Of a stretch of 64,000 nucleotides of DNA, positions 1 through 9,425 are shown one piece after another; position 1 is the stretch's first letter, and the number at the start of each line of letters is the position of its first letter. Origin of the DNA: JALHOP01 sp964484195 (GTDB lineage: Bacteria > Myxococcota > XYA12-FULL-58-9 > JALHOP01); the NCBI GenBank assembly GCA_964484195.1, contig CAZAER010000001.1, positions 558,001-622,000 of the forward strand. The letters are read 5' to 3'. The notes under the pieces are model-generated. The model saw nothing but the letters and a program-made list of their open reading frames with translations, ran no database searches and was not told the DNA's origin. Both the position numbers and the translations under genes were made by a program.

Positions 1-117
1 GGTGAGGCAGCTCTCGCGGCGCGGTCCGAAAATTTGGTGGGCTAGCAGCAAGACCGTGGAGTTGTTACGAGCGCTGCGGCAGGGTACGTCTTACGATACG
101 CATCCGCGCTCACTTCC

Positions 118-1605
118 ATGCAACGACGCCGCAAAAGGCCACGCATTCTCATCTGCACTCCGGAGATCACCGAGCTCCCGGAGGGAATGGGTAACGCGGC
201 GCACACCATCCGCGCGAAGGGCGGTGGTCTTGGCGACATCTCTGCGGGGCTGATTCGCTATCTCCACGAAGACGAGCGCTTCGAGCTCCACGTCGTGCTG
301 CCGAAGTACGATGCCAAGTTTCGCGACTTCGCGAACGTCACGGCGCGTGAGCTCGATCTGCTGGTGCCGCTACTTCAGCGCAAGGGCGTGCACCTGGTCT
401 CCGACAGCGCCTTCTCGAACTTGCACGCGGTCTACGAAGACAGTGCGGCTCACCCGCGCGTCCGCAGGGCAGAGGCGTTCCAGCGCTACATCATCAATCA
501 GCTCCTCGACGAGCTGCGTCCCGATGTCGTGCACTGCAATGACTGGATGACCGGGCTGGTGCCCGCCGCAGCGCGCGAGAAGCGCATCAAGAGTATCTTC
601 ACGCTGCACAACGTGTTCACCGAGTACGACTCGCCGGCGGCCATCGATCGCATGGGCATCGACGTGCGCCGCTTCATGGCGCACCTCTACATGGAAAATT
701 TTCCTGAGGCGTACCGCGACAACTGGAACGGCAACCGCGTGGACTTCACGGCGAGCGGCATTCACGCCGCCGACGTGGTCAACACGGTGTCGCCGACCTT
801 CCTGCACGAGATCACCCGCGGCGAGTTCCAGAACATCGTGCCGCCTTCGGTGCGCACCGCCATCCGCGTGAAGGACGAGAACGGGCGTGCCCTGGGCATC
901 TTGAACGCGCCCAGCGACACCGTGGACCCGCGGCTCGCCAAACACATCACGGCGTACGACGAGACCGACGTGATGGAGAAAAAGTCGCAGAACAAGGTGC
1001 TCTTCCAGGAACGCATGGGACTGCGTCAGGAACCTCAAGCACCCATCTTCTTGTGGCCGTCGCGCCTCTACGACCAGAAGGGCCCTGAGCTCCTGTTCGC
1101 TATAGCGAAGCGCATGGTCGACCAACACGGCGCGCAGATCGCCATCGTCGCGAACGGCGAGCCCGACATGGAGCGCAAGTTCCAAAAGCTCGCCTTGGCG
1201 TCGCAGGGCCGCATCTCGCAGCGTTACTTCCGCGAAGACTTGAGCGAGATCGGCAAGGCCGGCAGTGACTTCGTGCTCATGCCCTCGCTCTACGAGCCCT
1301 GCGGGCTGCCGCAGATGGAAGGTCCGCGTTACGGCACGCTACCGGTGGCGCGGCAGACGGGTGGTCTCTCGGACACCGTCTTGCCACTCGACCTCGACAA
1401 CGACACGGGCATCGGCTTCGTCTTCGAAGAGTTCAGCCCCGAGGCGCTGGAAGGCGCCATGTTGCGTGCCATCGAGTTCCACCGCCTGCCGTACGACGCC
1501 CGCCGCAGGGTCCTCGAGCGCGTGATGCGCGAGAGCTTCGACCGCTTCTCGCTGGCGGTGACCGCGAAACAATATATCCGGGTCTACGAATCGTTCCTCG
1601 AGTAG
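118..1605 (+). CDS. glgA: Glycogen/starch synthase-type glycosyltransferase (GT5)
   Basis: A 495-residue protein of the GT5/GT4 GT-B fold that would extend alpha-1,4-glucan from a nucleotide sugar in the cytoplasm. The N-terminal lysine-glycine loop KGGGLGD (about residues 36-42) is the ADP-glucose-binding signature of glycogen synthases. HCNDWMTGL and TLHNV follow in the N domain. The C domain carries YEPCGLPQ, the usual Glu-containing acceptor/donor loop, and TGGLSDTV. The length suits bacterial GlgA (about 480-500). ATG 118 has no clear ribosome site before it, so the start is moderately sure. Ten bases separate its stop from the next gene. The exact donor cannot be read from sequence. Confidence 0.85.
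   Translation: MQRRRKRPRILICTPEITELPEGMGNAAHTIRAKGGGLGDISAGLIRYLHEDERFELHVVLPKYDAKFRDFANVTARELDLLVPLLQRKGVHLVSDSAFSNLHAVYEDSAAHPRVRRAEAFQRYIINQLLDELRPDVVHCNDWMTGLVPAAAREKRIKSIFTLHNVFTEYDSPAAIDRMGIDVRRFMAHLYMENFPEAYRDNWNGNRVDFTASGIHAADVVNTVSPTFLHEITRGEFQNIVPPSVRTAIRVKDENGRALGILNAPSDTVDPRLAKHITAYDETDVMEKKSQNKVLFQERMGLRQEPQAPIFLWPSRLYDQKGPELLFAIAKRMVDQHGAQIAIVANGEPDMERKFQKLALASQGRISQRYFREDLSEIGKAGSDFVLMPSLYEPCGLPQMEGPRYGTLPVARQTGGLSDTVLPLDLDNDTGIGFVFEEFSPEALEGAMLRAIEFHRLPYDARRRVLERVMRESFDRFSLAVTAKQYIRVYESFLE
1098..1107. repeat. Dispersed palindrome CGCTATAGCG, copy 1
   Basis: Exact 10-bp palindrome inside the glycogen synthase gene. Here it extends to a 14-bp perfect palindrome, TTCGCTATAGCGAA (1096-1109). 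It is one of six exact copies in the window. Confidence 0.6.
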
Positions 1606-1615
1606 GCTTTCGGGG

Positions 1616-3598
1616 ATGACTCGCAGCCTGGTGGTGGTGACCCTGACCGCTTTCGGGGTCGCAAACATCGTTTCGTGCGGTGACACCGATCTGGTCGTCG
1701 ACGACCGCACCGACAATGACGCCACCGACCAGGACACAGATGACAATCTGGGCGACACGGGTCCGCTCGCTCCGCCCTCACCGCAGCTCAACATCCAGGT
1801 CTACGACGTCACCTCGACGACGATGCTGATTCGCTGGCTCCACGACGCGCCCGAGGGTTGCTGTACCTATAGGGTCTACTATAGCGGAGCACAGACGGGT
1901 CCATTCACCTTCGTGGGCGAGGGCACCGACTTTCCGCGCGTCACCGGCCTCACGCCCGAGACCATCTATTACGTTTACGTGATTGCGGTGCGCGACGGCC
2001 TCGAGAGTCCTCCCAGTCCCACGCGCTCGGTGCTCACGAAGCCCGGGCAAGCGACCGGCTTCCGTGTCGACCGCATCGGCGGCGGCGGCGTGATCATCGC
2101 CTGGGACACGGTCGTCGGCGCCAGTGGCTTCAACGTCTATCGCTCCGCGCCGGGCGCGACCGAGGTGACCGACACCTCGCCGTCGGTGCACGTCGGCGCG
2201 GGCACGACGTTCGCGGTCATCGACGGCCTCGAGAGCGCATCGACCTACGCCTTCAGGATGAACGTCGAGAAGGGCGTCTTCCGCCTAGGCGACCTCTCGG
2301 ACCCGATCAGCGCCACGACACTGGGAACGGTGACAGTGACCACGCTTTCGCCCGACCACGGTGTCAGCGCCCAAGACGTGACGGTGACCGGCGCGGACTT
2401 CGGCACCGTCGCAAGCGAAGTGACGCTCATCTTCGAAGGAGAGGCGGGGCCGGGTGACGAGCGTGCGGTCGTGCCCTCGGCGGTGACCGACGGCAGCGTG
2501 ACCGTGCCGGTGCCCGCTGGCGCCAAGAGCGGGCCCATTTCGGTACGCCGCTTCTTGTATCCCAAGGCGACCTCGCCTGAGCCCTTCGATGTCGGCCCGG
2601 TGCTCGTGCTCCAGCGGCTCGAGGAAGGCGCGGGCGTGGCCATCTCCTCGATTCACACGGTCAGCACCACGCGCGCCCTGGCCGGACGTGCCGATGGTAC
2701 GCTTCTGCGGACGACGCAGGGGAGCGACTTCGTCGCCGTCGACTATGCGGCGGCAATGACAGGCGCCATCGACTGCGCTGGTGATCCCGGTGACACGGGC
2801 ACCGCGACGAGCCTCTCTTCGATCCAGTGCGTGGCGGACGATTGCCTCGTTGCCCGCTCCGACACCTGCAATGCCGTCCGCTTGAGCGATGCCTTCGACG
2901 GCTCGCCGGTCATCGTGCGCAAGCGCATCGGGCCAGCCACCGGTGCCGCCTTGGGACCGACGCGGCTCCTTGCCTGCGGCAATGCGACCAACGCGCTCGG
3001 CTGCTTGAGCCTCACCAGCACTGTCGCGAGCACCACGTACGCGGCCTACACCACGGACTTCACGACGACCGAATTCGCCGCAACCACGGTCGCGCCTCCG
3101 CCGGTGTCATTCACGTGCCTTCGCGGGCGGCCCGGCAGCGACGCGGTCATGACCATCGGTACCGACTATGTCGGGTCTTGGGTGGCGCCGTTCGGCAATT
3201 TGCCCGCGTCGTTCCTGACCGGCAGCGCGTCTTCCAAGAGTGGGGACTGCGCCTCGGGCGCGGCTGGCCATCACTGCGCCATGGCGCTCGGCGCGTTCGG
3301 CCTCGAGCAAGGAGCGAGCTCCACGGTCGCCACCTCGGCGGACTTCGAGGCGGTCACCGACGTCCCCGACGCCACGTTCAACGACGTGCAGTGCACCACG
3401 TACCGCAAGTGCATCGCCGTCGGTGGCATCGACATCGGGCTACCGACCGAGCGCGGCGTCGTCGCCCAGACCTTCGACGGCGGCCACTGGTTCTATCGCT
3501 TCGTGGGCGAGCGCGACCTACGCGTGGTGTCGTGCGTGGCCAACCGCTGTTTCATCGGTGACCGCGATGGCGGCATCTGGCGCGGCGACGCACCCTAA
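1616..3598 (+). CDS. Secreted lipoprotein with two FN3 domains and an IPT domain (paralogue A)
   Basis: A 660-residue putative lipoprotein. A short hydrophobic leader ends in VANIVSC at residues 15-21, followed by an Asp/Thr-rich linker. FN3-like domains lie at about 60-140 and 145-235 (both with TGLTPET- or GLES-type turns), then an IPT/TIG-like Ig fold at about 238-320. The C-terminal half (about 330-660) has paired Cys and short repeats such as GRADGTLLRT, GPTRLLACGN and GDRDGGIWRG, resembling propeller-type repeats. It is clearly paralogous to the gene at 4620-6680: both end in VVAQ/IVAQ, HWFYR, RVVSC and CFIGD blocks. The likely role is binding or structural at the outer surface; the ligand is unknown. 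Its last 81 bases overlap the opposite-strand hydrolase gene. Confidence 0.85.
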   Translation: MTRSLVVVTLTAFGVANIVSCGDTDLVVDDRTDNDATDQDTDDNLGDTGPLAPPSPQLNIQVYDVTSTTMLIRWLHDAPEGCCTYRVYYSGAQTGPFTFVGEGTDFPRVTGLTPETIYYVYVIAVRDGLESPPSPTRSVLTKPGQATGFRVDRIGGGGVIIAWDTVVGASGFNVYRSAPGATEVTDTSPSVHVGAGTTFAVIDGLESASTYAFRMNVEKGVFRLGDLSDPISATTLGTVTVTTLSPDHGVSAQDVTVTGADFGTVASEVTLIFEGEAGPGDERAVVPSAVTDGSVTVPVPAGAKSGPISVRRFLYPKATSPEPFDVGPVLVLQRLEEGAGVAISSIHTVSTTRALAGRADGTLLRTTQGSDFVAVDYAAAMTGAIDCAGDPGDTGTATSLSSIQCVADDCLVARSDTCNAVRLSDAFDGSPVIVRKRIGPATGAALGPTRLLACGNATNALGCLSLTSTVASTTYAAYTTDFTTTEFAATTVAPPPVSFTCLRGRPGSDAVMTIGTDYVGSWVAPFGNLPASFLTGSASSKSGDCASGAAGHHCAMALGAFGLEQGASSTVATSADFEAVTDVPDATFNDVQCTTYRKCIAVGGIDIGLPTERGVVAQTFDGGHWFYRFVGERDLRVVSCVANRCFIGDRDGGIWRGDAP

Positions 3599-4594
3599 GA
3601 AGCGGACGATCTGCTCGTCGGCCCAGAAACGTGGGTGCCGCGGCGAGCCGGTGACGAAGCCGACGTGGCCACCGCGCTTGGTGAGCTGCGCGATGAGGTA
3701 GGGCGAACGGGCGGCGATCTCACGGGGCAGGGTGCTCCCCGGATTGAAGGGGTCGTCCGCCGAAGCAATCAGCAGGGTCGGCACCGCGATGCGCGGCAGG
3801 AACTGAGCGCTCGACACCCGCGTCCAGTAGTCGTGGGCGTCGGCGAACCCGTGCAGCGCTGCGGTCGCGTAGGTGTCGAACTCCTGGAAGGTGCGAGCGC
3901 GGCGAATGCGCTCGACGTCGAGCGTCCCTGGGAACTGCTCGGCTTTCGCCAGCGCCTTGGGAATGAGCGAGCGCAGGAAGTGTTTGGTGTACTGGCCGAA
4001 GAGCACCCGATCCATGTGCGGACCAGACACCATGAGGTCGAATGGCGGCGAGACCGCGATGGCGGAGATCACCTGTGGTGGCACCACCGCTGGCGTCTCA
4101 CCCAACCACTTGAGCACCTGATTGCCACCGAGCGAGAACCCGCAGAGCACGAGCGGTCGCATCGGCTCTCGGCGCACGAGCTCGCCGACGACGTGCGCCA
4201 AATCCGTCGTCTCTCCCAAGTGGTAGAGACGTTTCGCTCGATTCATTCTGCCGTCACACGAGCGTTGCTCCATGACCGTGGCGGGATAACCGCGCGCTTC
4301 CAAGGCGACGACGAGGCCTTTGATGTAGCTCGAGGTGAGGCCGCCCTCGAGGCCGTGGACCAAGAGAACGCGCGGCAGTTCCGCCCGACCAGCGACGTGA
4401 TGGATGCTGAGTGTATCGCCATCGCTCGTCGGCCATTCCTCGCGCGTCAGGGGCGGGAGCAACGGCCGGCGCAGTAGGTGGGGGTAGAGCGTCTGCGCGT
4501 GCCCTCCGGGCAGCCAGAGCGGTGCTCGAAATGGGTTTGCGTTCAGCGCATCGAGGGCGCGGGCTTTCAGAATTGCGGCAGTGGTTGGGTCCAT
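3518..4594 (-). CDS. YheT-family alpha/beta hydrolase
   Basis: A 358-residue hydrolase, probably a carboxylesterase or lipase-like enzyme of the YheT/ABHD1-3 group. The start is set at the ATG giving MDPTTAAILKARA; upstream in-frame ATGs would run into the divergent gene. The family motif PLWLPGGHAQT is near residue 25. The nucleophile elbow GFSLGG, the acid in SADDPFNP and the His in GGHVGF make a complete triad. The last 25 or so residues go beyond the usual fold end and are the part overlapping paralogue A. Only 25 bases separate this start from the divergent gene at 4620, so both promoters must overlap neighbouring coding sequence. Confidence 0.85.
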   Translation of the reverse strand: MDPTTAAILKARALDALNANPFRAPLWLPGGHAQTLYPHLLRRPLLPPLTREEWPTSDGDTLSIHHVAGRAELPRVLLVHGLEGGLTSSYIKGLVVALEARGYPATVMEQRSCDGRMNRAKRLYHLGETTDLAHVVGELVRREPMRPLVLCGFSLGGNQVLKWLGETPAVVPPQVISAIAVSPPFDLMVSGPHMDRVLFGQYTKHFLRSLIPKALAKAEQFPGTLDVERIRRARTFQEFDTYATAALHGFADAHDYWTRVSSAQFLPRIAVPTLLIASADDPFNPGSTLPREIAARSPYLIAQLTKRGGHVGFVTGSPRHPRFWADEQIVRFLGCVAAPDAAIAVTDETAVGHARHHA

Positions 4595-4619
4595 GGACGT
4601 TATCGAGTACGGTCGGGGC

Positions 4620-6680
4620 ATGAAGCAGCGTCTCACCCCGGCGTTTGCATTCTCCATAGCGGTCCTTGGCCTTGCATGCAGCAGCACAGACCAACCGCCC
4701 GACGATCAGGCCACCGGTGACCATGACCACGTCGGTGGTGACGACGGCACCGATGACGGCAGCCCGGGCGACCGTGATGGCGACGGAGACAGCGGTCCCG
4801 CGGGTGATTCCAGCGGCCCGCGACCTACGGCGCCCGATCTCCACGTCATCCCCTCGAGCGCGGTGACCTCGACGAGCGTGCAGCTCGACTGGGACCACGC
4901 GGGCACTGCGGGCTGCTGCACGTTCAACATTTACTACGGCACCCCCGGCGCCGAACCGTATCCGCTCCACGGCAACGTCACCGGGCCGTCCGTGGTCAGC
5001 GGGCTGACGCCGGACACCGACTACTTGTTCTACGTCACCGCGGTCGGCAACGGCCAAGAGAGCCCGCCCAGCTCCATCCGCCAGGCCATGACCAAGCCGG
5101 GGACGCCGGCGAACTTCCGCATCACCGCGATCACGGACACGACCATGGCGCTGGCTTGGGATGAATTCGTGGGAGCAGCCGACGTCGACGTCTTCCGGTC
5201 GCAGGCGAACGTGTCGGTGGTCGACGAAAGCTCGCTTGGCCAGGAGCTTCCGGGCAACGCGACCGGCACCACGTTTACCGGGCTCACGCCGCAGGCGACC
5301 TACACCTTCAGGATCCGCGTCTCGCGTGGGCCGACACTCGTCGGCGATCTCTCGGCGCCGATCAGCGCTACGACCACCGCGACTCCGACGCTCGCAGGCT
5401 TTACGCCTCCCCACGCGCTGCCACAGCCACGCGTCGTCTTGAGCGGCGCCAATTTCGGCAGCAACGTCGGTGACGTGACCGTGCGCTTCGAAGGTGGAGG
5501 GGCGGGCCAGGACGTGGTCGCGACCATCACCGACTTCATCGCCACGGAGATTCGCGTCATCGTGCCCGACACGGCGCTCTCGGGCCCCATCTCGGTCGAG
5601 CGCGCCGGCTACGCGAAGGTGACGAGCGCGACGAGCTTCATCCGCGGCGACATGATGGAGTTCGACCAAGTCTTCACCGGGCCAGGTCCCGGAGCACGCA
5701 TGCTCTCCATCCAGGCAATCTCGCACTTCATGAGCATCTGGGGTCGCCTCGACGGTGAGCTCGGCATGATGCGCGACGAAACCACGACGCACGCGGTGCT
5801 CGACTACAGCGGCGCCATGGCAACGGGCCTCGCGTGCAACGGCACCATCGACGGCGACACCGCGACCAACATCGGTATCAGCAGCGTGCAGTGTGTCGAG
5901 CAAGATTGCCTCGCGGCGCGGCAGGGCACCTGCAACGCCATCTACGTGGGCAACATCTACGGCACGCCGACCCCGCCGGTGGTGCGACGCATCGGCCCGC
6001 CCGTGGTGAATCAGCCGGCCATCGGCCCGACGCGCTTGCTCGCTTGCGGCAACCCGACGCACGCCTTGGGGTGCTCGAGCATCGAGTACTCAGGCAGTGG
6101 GAGTCAGACCGTCGCGTACACCCTGGGCATGGTCGCAAGCGCCTTCGGCTCGACCGGTGCGACGTTCCCGCCCGGCGCGGACTTCCAGTACAACGCCATG
6201 CGCGGCCGCAAGACCTCGAACGACGTGATCATCTTCGGGCAAGGCGGTCTGCTCATCGGCTCCTACCCATTCACTAGCTTCAGCCTCTTCGATAACGGAC
6301 CGACCGGTGCGTCGGGCGGAGACTGCACCTACGGCAGCGGGAGCTACTGTGTGGTCGCCGCGGGCGCGGGCGGCGTGCGCCAAGGCTCCGGAGCCGTCAC
6401 CAGCGCGATGACCTTCGCGCAAGTGCCGTACCTCCCGAACGCCGTCTTCTATGACGCACACTGCCACTCGCATCAGCAGTGCACCGCGGTCGGCGTCTAC
6501 GACCCGGGCCTCATCACCCAGGAAGGCATCGTCGCCCAGACCAAAGACGGTGAGCACTGGTTCTACCGGCTCGTCGGTCCTTCGGCGCTCCGCGTGGTCA
6601 GCTGCGTCGACATCGGCACGCACGCCTGTTTCATCGGCGACGCGGAGGGCGGTCTCTGGCGTGGGGTCGAGGCGTTGTAG
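4620..6680 (+). CDS. Secreted lipoprotein with two FN3 domains and an IPT domain (paralogue B)
   Basis: A 686-residue lipoprotein. The chosen ATG gives MKQRLTPAFAFSIAVLGLAC, a clean type II signal with the lipobox LGLAC, preceded by GGGG. A long Asp/Gly/Thr-rich linker (GDRDGDGDSG) follows. Two FN3-like domains come next (about 80-160 and 165-255), then an IPT-like domain (about 258-340) and a Cys-containing C-terminal half of about 330 residues. Domain order and many short blocks match paralogue A, so the two arose by duplication. An outer-surface location is inferred from the signal. No catalytic motif is visible. Confidence 0.85.
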   Translation: MKQRLTPAFAFSIAVLGLACSSTDQPPDDQATGDHDHVGGDDGTDDGSPGDRDGDGDSGPAGDSSGPRPTAPDLHVIPSSAVTSTSVQLDWDHAGTAGCCTFNIYYGTPGAEPYPLHGNVTGPSVVSGLTPDTDYLFYVTAVGNGQESPPSSIRQAMTKPGTPANFRITAITDTTMALAWDEFVGAADVDVFRSQANVSVVDESSLGQELPGNATGTTFTGLTPQATYTFRIRVSRGPTLVGDLSAPISATTTATPTLAGFTPPHALPQPRVVLSGANFGSNVGDVTVRFEGGGAGQDVVATITDFIATEIRVIVPDTALSGPISVERAGYAKVTSATSFIRGDMMEFDQVFTGPGPGARMLSIQAISHFMSIWGRLDGELGMMRDETTTHAVLDYSGAMATGLACNGTIDGDTATNIGISSVQCVEQDCLAARQGTCNAIYVGNIYGTPTPPVVRRIGPPVVNQPAIGPTRLLACGNPTHALGCSSIEYSGSGSQTVAYTLGMVASAFGSTGATFPPGADFQYNAMRGRKTSNDVIIFGQGGLLIGSYPFTSFSLFDNGPTGASGGDCTYGSGSYCVVAAGAGGVRQGSGAVTSAMTFAQVPYLPNAVFYDAHCHSHQQCTAVGVYDPGLITQEGIVAQTKDGEHWFYRLVGPSALRVVSCVDIGTHACFIGDAEGGLWRGVEAL

Positions 6681-6725
6681 GAGCTAGGCTGGTCAGCGCC
6701 GGACGCGCATGTTAGGGCCGCCGCC

Positions 6726-6962
6726 ATGCAAGGACGCGCCGCGCTTCTGCTGGCGTTCGTGAGCTTCATCGAGCTCCTCGTGCTCATCGGCGGCATCGTT
6801 TTGGTGCGTCGAGCGGGCAGGGCACCGGCCCAGGCTTCGGGTGCGTTCACGCTGGCCGGAGCGACGACCATGTCGCCTCGGGTTTTCGGCTGGTGGCTCA
6901 TCACCACGAGCCTCGCTTTGCTTTGTCTATCCGGGTATTTGGCCGCGCGTTTTCACGCCTGA
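6726..6962 (+). CDS. Small two-helix membrane protein, unknown function
   Basis: A 78-residue protein with two strongly hydrophobic segments, about residues 5-27 (LLLAFVSFIELLVLIGGIVL) and 52-72. A short loop containing GAFTLAGATTM joins them, giving a hairpin in the inner membrane. It starts 45 bases after the FN3 paralogue B gene and is followed by the argS promoter. I recognise no family. The hydrophobic pattern and the position between well-defined genes support coding. Confidence 0.65.
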   Translation: MQGRAALLLAFVSFIELLVLIGGIVLVRRAGRAPAQASGAFTLAGATTMSPRVFGWWLITTSLALLCLSGYLAARFHA

Positions 6963-6965
6963 TTT

Positions 6966-6994
6966 TTGACCAGCCTAAGCCGCGCTCTTACGAT
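6966..6994 (+). promoter_or_regulatory. Sigma70-type promoter for argS
   Basis: TTGACC (6966-6971), a 17-base spacer and TACGAT (6989-6994) give a near-consensus housekeeping promoter about 40 bases before the argS ATG. The same GATTTTTGACC block recurs before the PilZ gene at 33105-33115. Confidence 0.6.
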
Positions 6995-7032
6995 CGCGTG
7001 GTCAAGGCTGGGCGAGGAAGGTCTTAAGGGTC

Positions 7033-8739
7033 ATGGTGGTCTCGATTCGACATAAGCTCGCGAAGCACCTCGAAGGCACGCTCGCTCGCCTTCAAGCCTC
7101 GGGTGCGCTCACCGGCGACCTCCCCGCCATCGCGCTGTCGCCGCCCAAGGAGGCCGCGCACGGTGACTTCGCGTGCAACATCGCGATGCTGATCGCCAAG
7201 ACCGCAAAGAAGAATCCGCGCGAGGTCGCGACGCTCATCCAGCGCGAAGTCGGCGACGGCGGCGGTCTCATCGCCAAGTGCGAGGTCGCGGGTCCCGGCT
7301 TCATCAACTTCTTCATCACCCAGAAAGCGGTGATGGAGAGCTTCGCCGAGGCGCTCGCCGCCGGCGACAAGTTCGTGCGCACCAATCACGGCGAGGGCAA
7401 GCGCATCCTCGTCGAGTTCGTGAGCGCCAATCCCACTGGTCCGCTGCACCTCGGTCACGGTCGTGGCGCGGTCGTCGGCGACGTCGTCGCATCGCTCTTG
7501 GACGCCGCCGGCTTTTCGGTCGCGCGCGAGTACTACATCAACGACCTCGGCAATCAGACCGACGTCATGGCCCGCTCGATCTACCTGCGTTACGCCGAGC
7601 TCTGCGGACGTCCGTTCTCGCCGCCCGAAGATTTTTATCCCGGCGAGTACATCATCGACATCGCCCGCGCGGTGCATACCGAAGTCGGCGAAGCGCTCCT
7701 CGACAAGCCCGAGAGCGAGTGGCTCGAGAAGCTCAAGTCCCGCGGCATCGCCCTGATGATGAAGCGCATCAAAGACGATCTCCTGGCGTTCAACGTGCGC
7801 TTCGATTCATTCGTGAGCGAGCGCGAGCTCTCCGAGCGCGTCGGTCTCCCGGCGTTCGTGAAGCGCCTCGATTCGGCGGGTCACATCTTCATGGAAGAGG
7901 GGAAGACCTGGTTCCGCTCGACCACCTTCGGTGACGACAAGGACCGCGTCGTCATCCGCGAAGACGGACGTCCCACGTACGTTACAGCGGACCTTGCCTA
8001 TCACGAGGACAAGCTCAAACGTGGCTTCGTCGGCCTGGTGAACGTGCTCGGTGCCGACCACGGCGGCTACGTGGCCCGTGTGCGTGCCGGCATCGGCGCG
8101 CTCGGCTACGACATGAAAGCCCTCGAGGTCATCCTCATCCAGATCGTCAGCATCTCGCGCGGCGGCGAAGCGGTGCGCATGGGCAAGCGCCTCGGCACCG
8201 CGGTGTGGCTGCGCGAAGTTCTCGATCAAGTCGGGCCGGATGCGTTCCGTTACTTCTTCATCATGCGCCGCTCCGACGCCCAGATGGACTTCGACCTCGA
8301 GCTCGCCACCAAGAAGACGCTCGACAACCCGGTGTTCTACGCCCAGATGGGTCACGCGCGTATGTGCTCGATTGCCCGCAAGGCCGACGAGCAGGGCGTG
8401 CCGAAGGCCGTCTACACCCCCGGCGCGCTCGATGCGCTGACCATCCCCGAGGAGATCGCGCTCGTGAAGACGATGCTGCGCGCTCCCGAGGTCGTCGTCG
8501 ACGCGGCGGTGAACCGCGAGCCACATCAGGTGGTCCACTACATCCAAGACCTGATCGCGCAGTTCCACAGCTATTACTCGCAGTACAAGGCCACCGAGCG
8601 CGTCGTCTCGGCGGACCCAGTGAAGACGCGGGCGCGCTTGCTCCTCTGTGAGGGCTTGCGGGTCACGCTTCGAGCACTGCTCGGCATCCTGGGCGTCTCC
8701 GCCCCGGAGCGCATGAGCTTGGACGACGCAACGGAGTAG
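7033..8739 (+). CDS. argS: Arginyl-tRNA synthetase
   Basis: A 568-residue class I aminoacyl-tRNA synthetase that charges tRNA-Arg in the cytosol. The N-terminal tRNA-binding domain contains HGDFACNIAM. The HIGH motif is GPLHLGHGRGAVVGD (about residue 136), followed by YYINDLGNQ. The second signature reads VRMGKRLGT instead of the more common KMSKR, a Ser-to-Gly change; many ArgS proteins are known to vary here. The anticodon-binding C domain is complete and the protein ends in an ArgS-like PERMSLD. A good promoter lies upstream and AAGG precedes the ATG. The next gene starts three bases after the stop. Confidence 0.95.
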   Translation: MVVSIRHKLAKHLEGTLARLQASGALTGDLPAIALSPPKEAAHGDFACNIAMLIAKTAKKNPREVATLIQREVGDGGGLIAKCEVAGPGFINFFITQKAVMESFAEALAAGDKFVRTNHGEGKRILVEFVSANPTGPLHLGHGRGAVVGDVVASLLDAAGFSVAREYYINDLGNQTDVMARSIYLRYAELCGRPFSPPEDFYPGEYIIDIARAVHTEVGEALLDKPESEWLEKLKSRGIALMMKRIKDDLLAFNVRFDSFVSERELSERVGLPAFVKRLDSAGHIFMEEGKTWFRSTTFGDDKDRVVIREDGRPTYVTADLAYHEDKLKRGFVGLVNVLGADHGGYVARVRAGIGALGYDMKALEVILIQIVSISRGGEAVRMGKRLGTAVWLREVLDQVGPDAFRYFFIMRRSDAQMDFDLELATKKTLDNPVFYAQMGHARMCSIARKADEQGVPKAVYTPGALDALTIPEEIALVKTMLRAPEVVVDAAVNREPHQVVHYIQDLIAQFHSYYSQYKATERVVSADPVKTRARLLLCEGLRVTLRALLGILGVSAPERMSLDDATE

Positions 8740-8741
8740 TC

Positions 8742-9422
8742 GTGAGAGACGTACGCAAGATCCAAACGCATCTGGGCAGCGCGCGCTCGCAAATCGTCTG
8801 GCTCACCCTGGGCGGCATGGTCGCCCTCGGCATGACCTTCGCGCTCGGCGTGATGGTCGGACGCCGGGCCGAGAAGCTCAGCGCCGCGCAGCACGAGGCG
8901 CCAACGGATCCGCTCAAGCAGATTGATGCCGAGCACAAGCTGCACGACGAGCTCACATACTACGCACGTCTCACCCAGACCCATGGCGAGCGTCCGACCG
9001 TCGCCGAAGCCTCGCCCCTGCCCACCAAGAAGACGCGCGCGCCGGACACCACCAAGCTCGCGACCGACGCCGTCGAGCCGCCACGCGTGCCGGCGCCAGC
9101 GGTGACCGCGCCAGTGGTCACGCCGGAGCCCGCACCCGAGCCCGTTTCCGATATCGCCGCGGCGCTCGCCAAAGGTCCGGCAAAGAGTGGCGAGTACACC
9201 ATCCAGGTGAGCTCGTTTCAGACCGCCGACGAGGCAACCGCGTACGCGGCGTCGCTCAAACGCAAAGGCTACTCGCCGTACGTCGTGGCGACGCAGATCG
9301 CCGGCAAGGGCACCTGGCACCGTGTCCGCTTAGGCGTATTCCAGAGCTCCGACGCAGCGACCCTCGCCAAGCAGCAGCTCGTGGCCGCCGACATCGCGGG
9401 CTGGGTCGTGAAGGGCGAGTAA
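8742..9422 (+). CDS. SPOR-domain membrane protein
   Basis: A 226-residue protein starting with GTG, directly after argS, so probably co-transcribed. A single membrane span (about residues 17-38, IVWLTLGGMVALGMTFALGV) is followed by a long Pro/Ala/Thr-rich linker (about 60-140). The C-terminal SPOR domain (about 148-226) contains YTIQVSSFQ, KGYSPYVV and WHRVRLGVF. SPOR domains bind glycan strands lacking stem peptides at division sites, so the protein likely acts in the periplasm at the septum. The pairing with argS is common in Myxococcota from general knowledge. Confidence 0.85.
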   Translation: MRDVRKIQTHLGSARSQIVWLTLGGMVALGMTFALGVMVGRRAEKLSAAQHEAPTDPLKQIDAEHKLHDELTYYARLTQTHGERPTVAEASPLPTKKTRAPDTTKLATDAVEPPRVPAPAVTAPVVTPEPAPEPVSDIAAALAKGPAKSGEYTIQVSSFQTADEATAYAASLKRKGYSPYVVATQIAGKGTWHRVRLGVFQSSDAATLAKQQLVAADIAGWVVKGE

Positions 9423-9425
9423 GCG

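Noticed and set aside
4254..6062. 602-codon minus-strand frame across the FN3 paralogue B gene
   Set aside because: It is antisense to a lipoprotein with a signal and clear domains. Its protein is Arg/Ala/His-rich without any motif, typical of a G+C-rich shadow.
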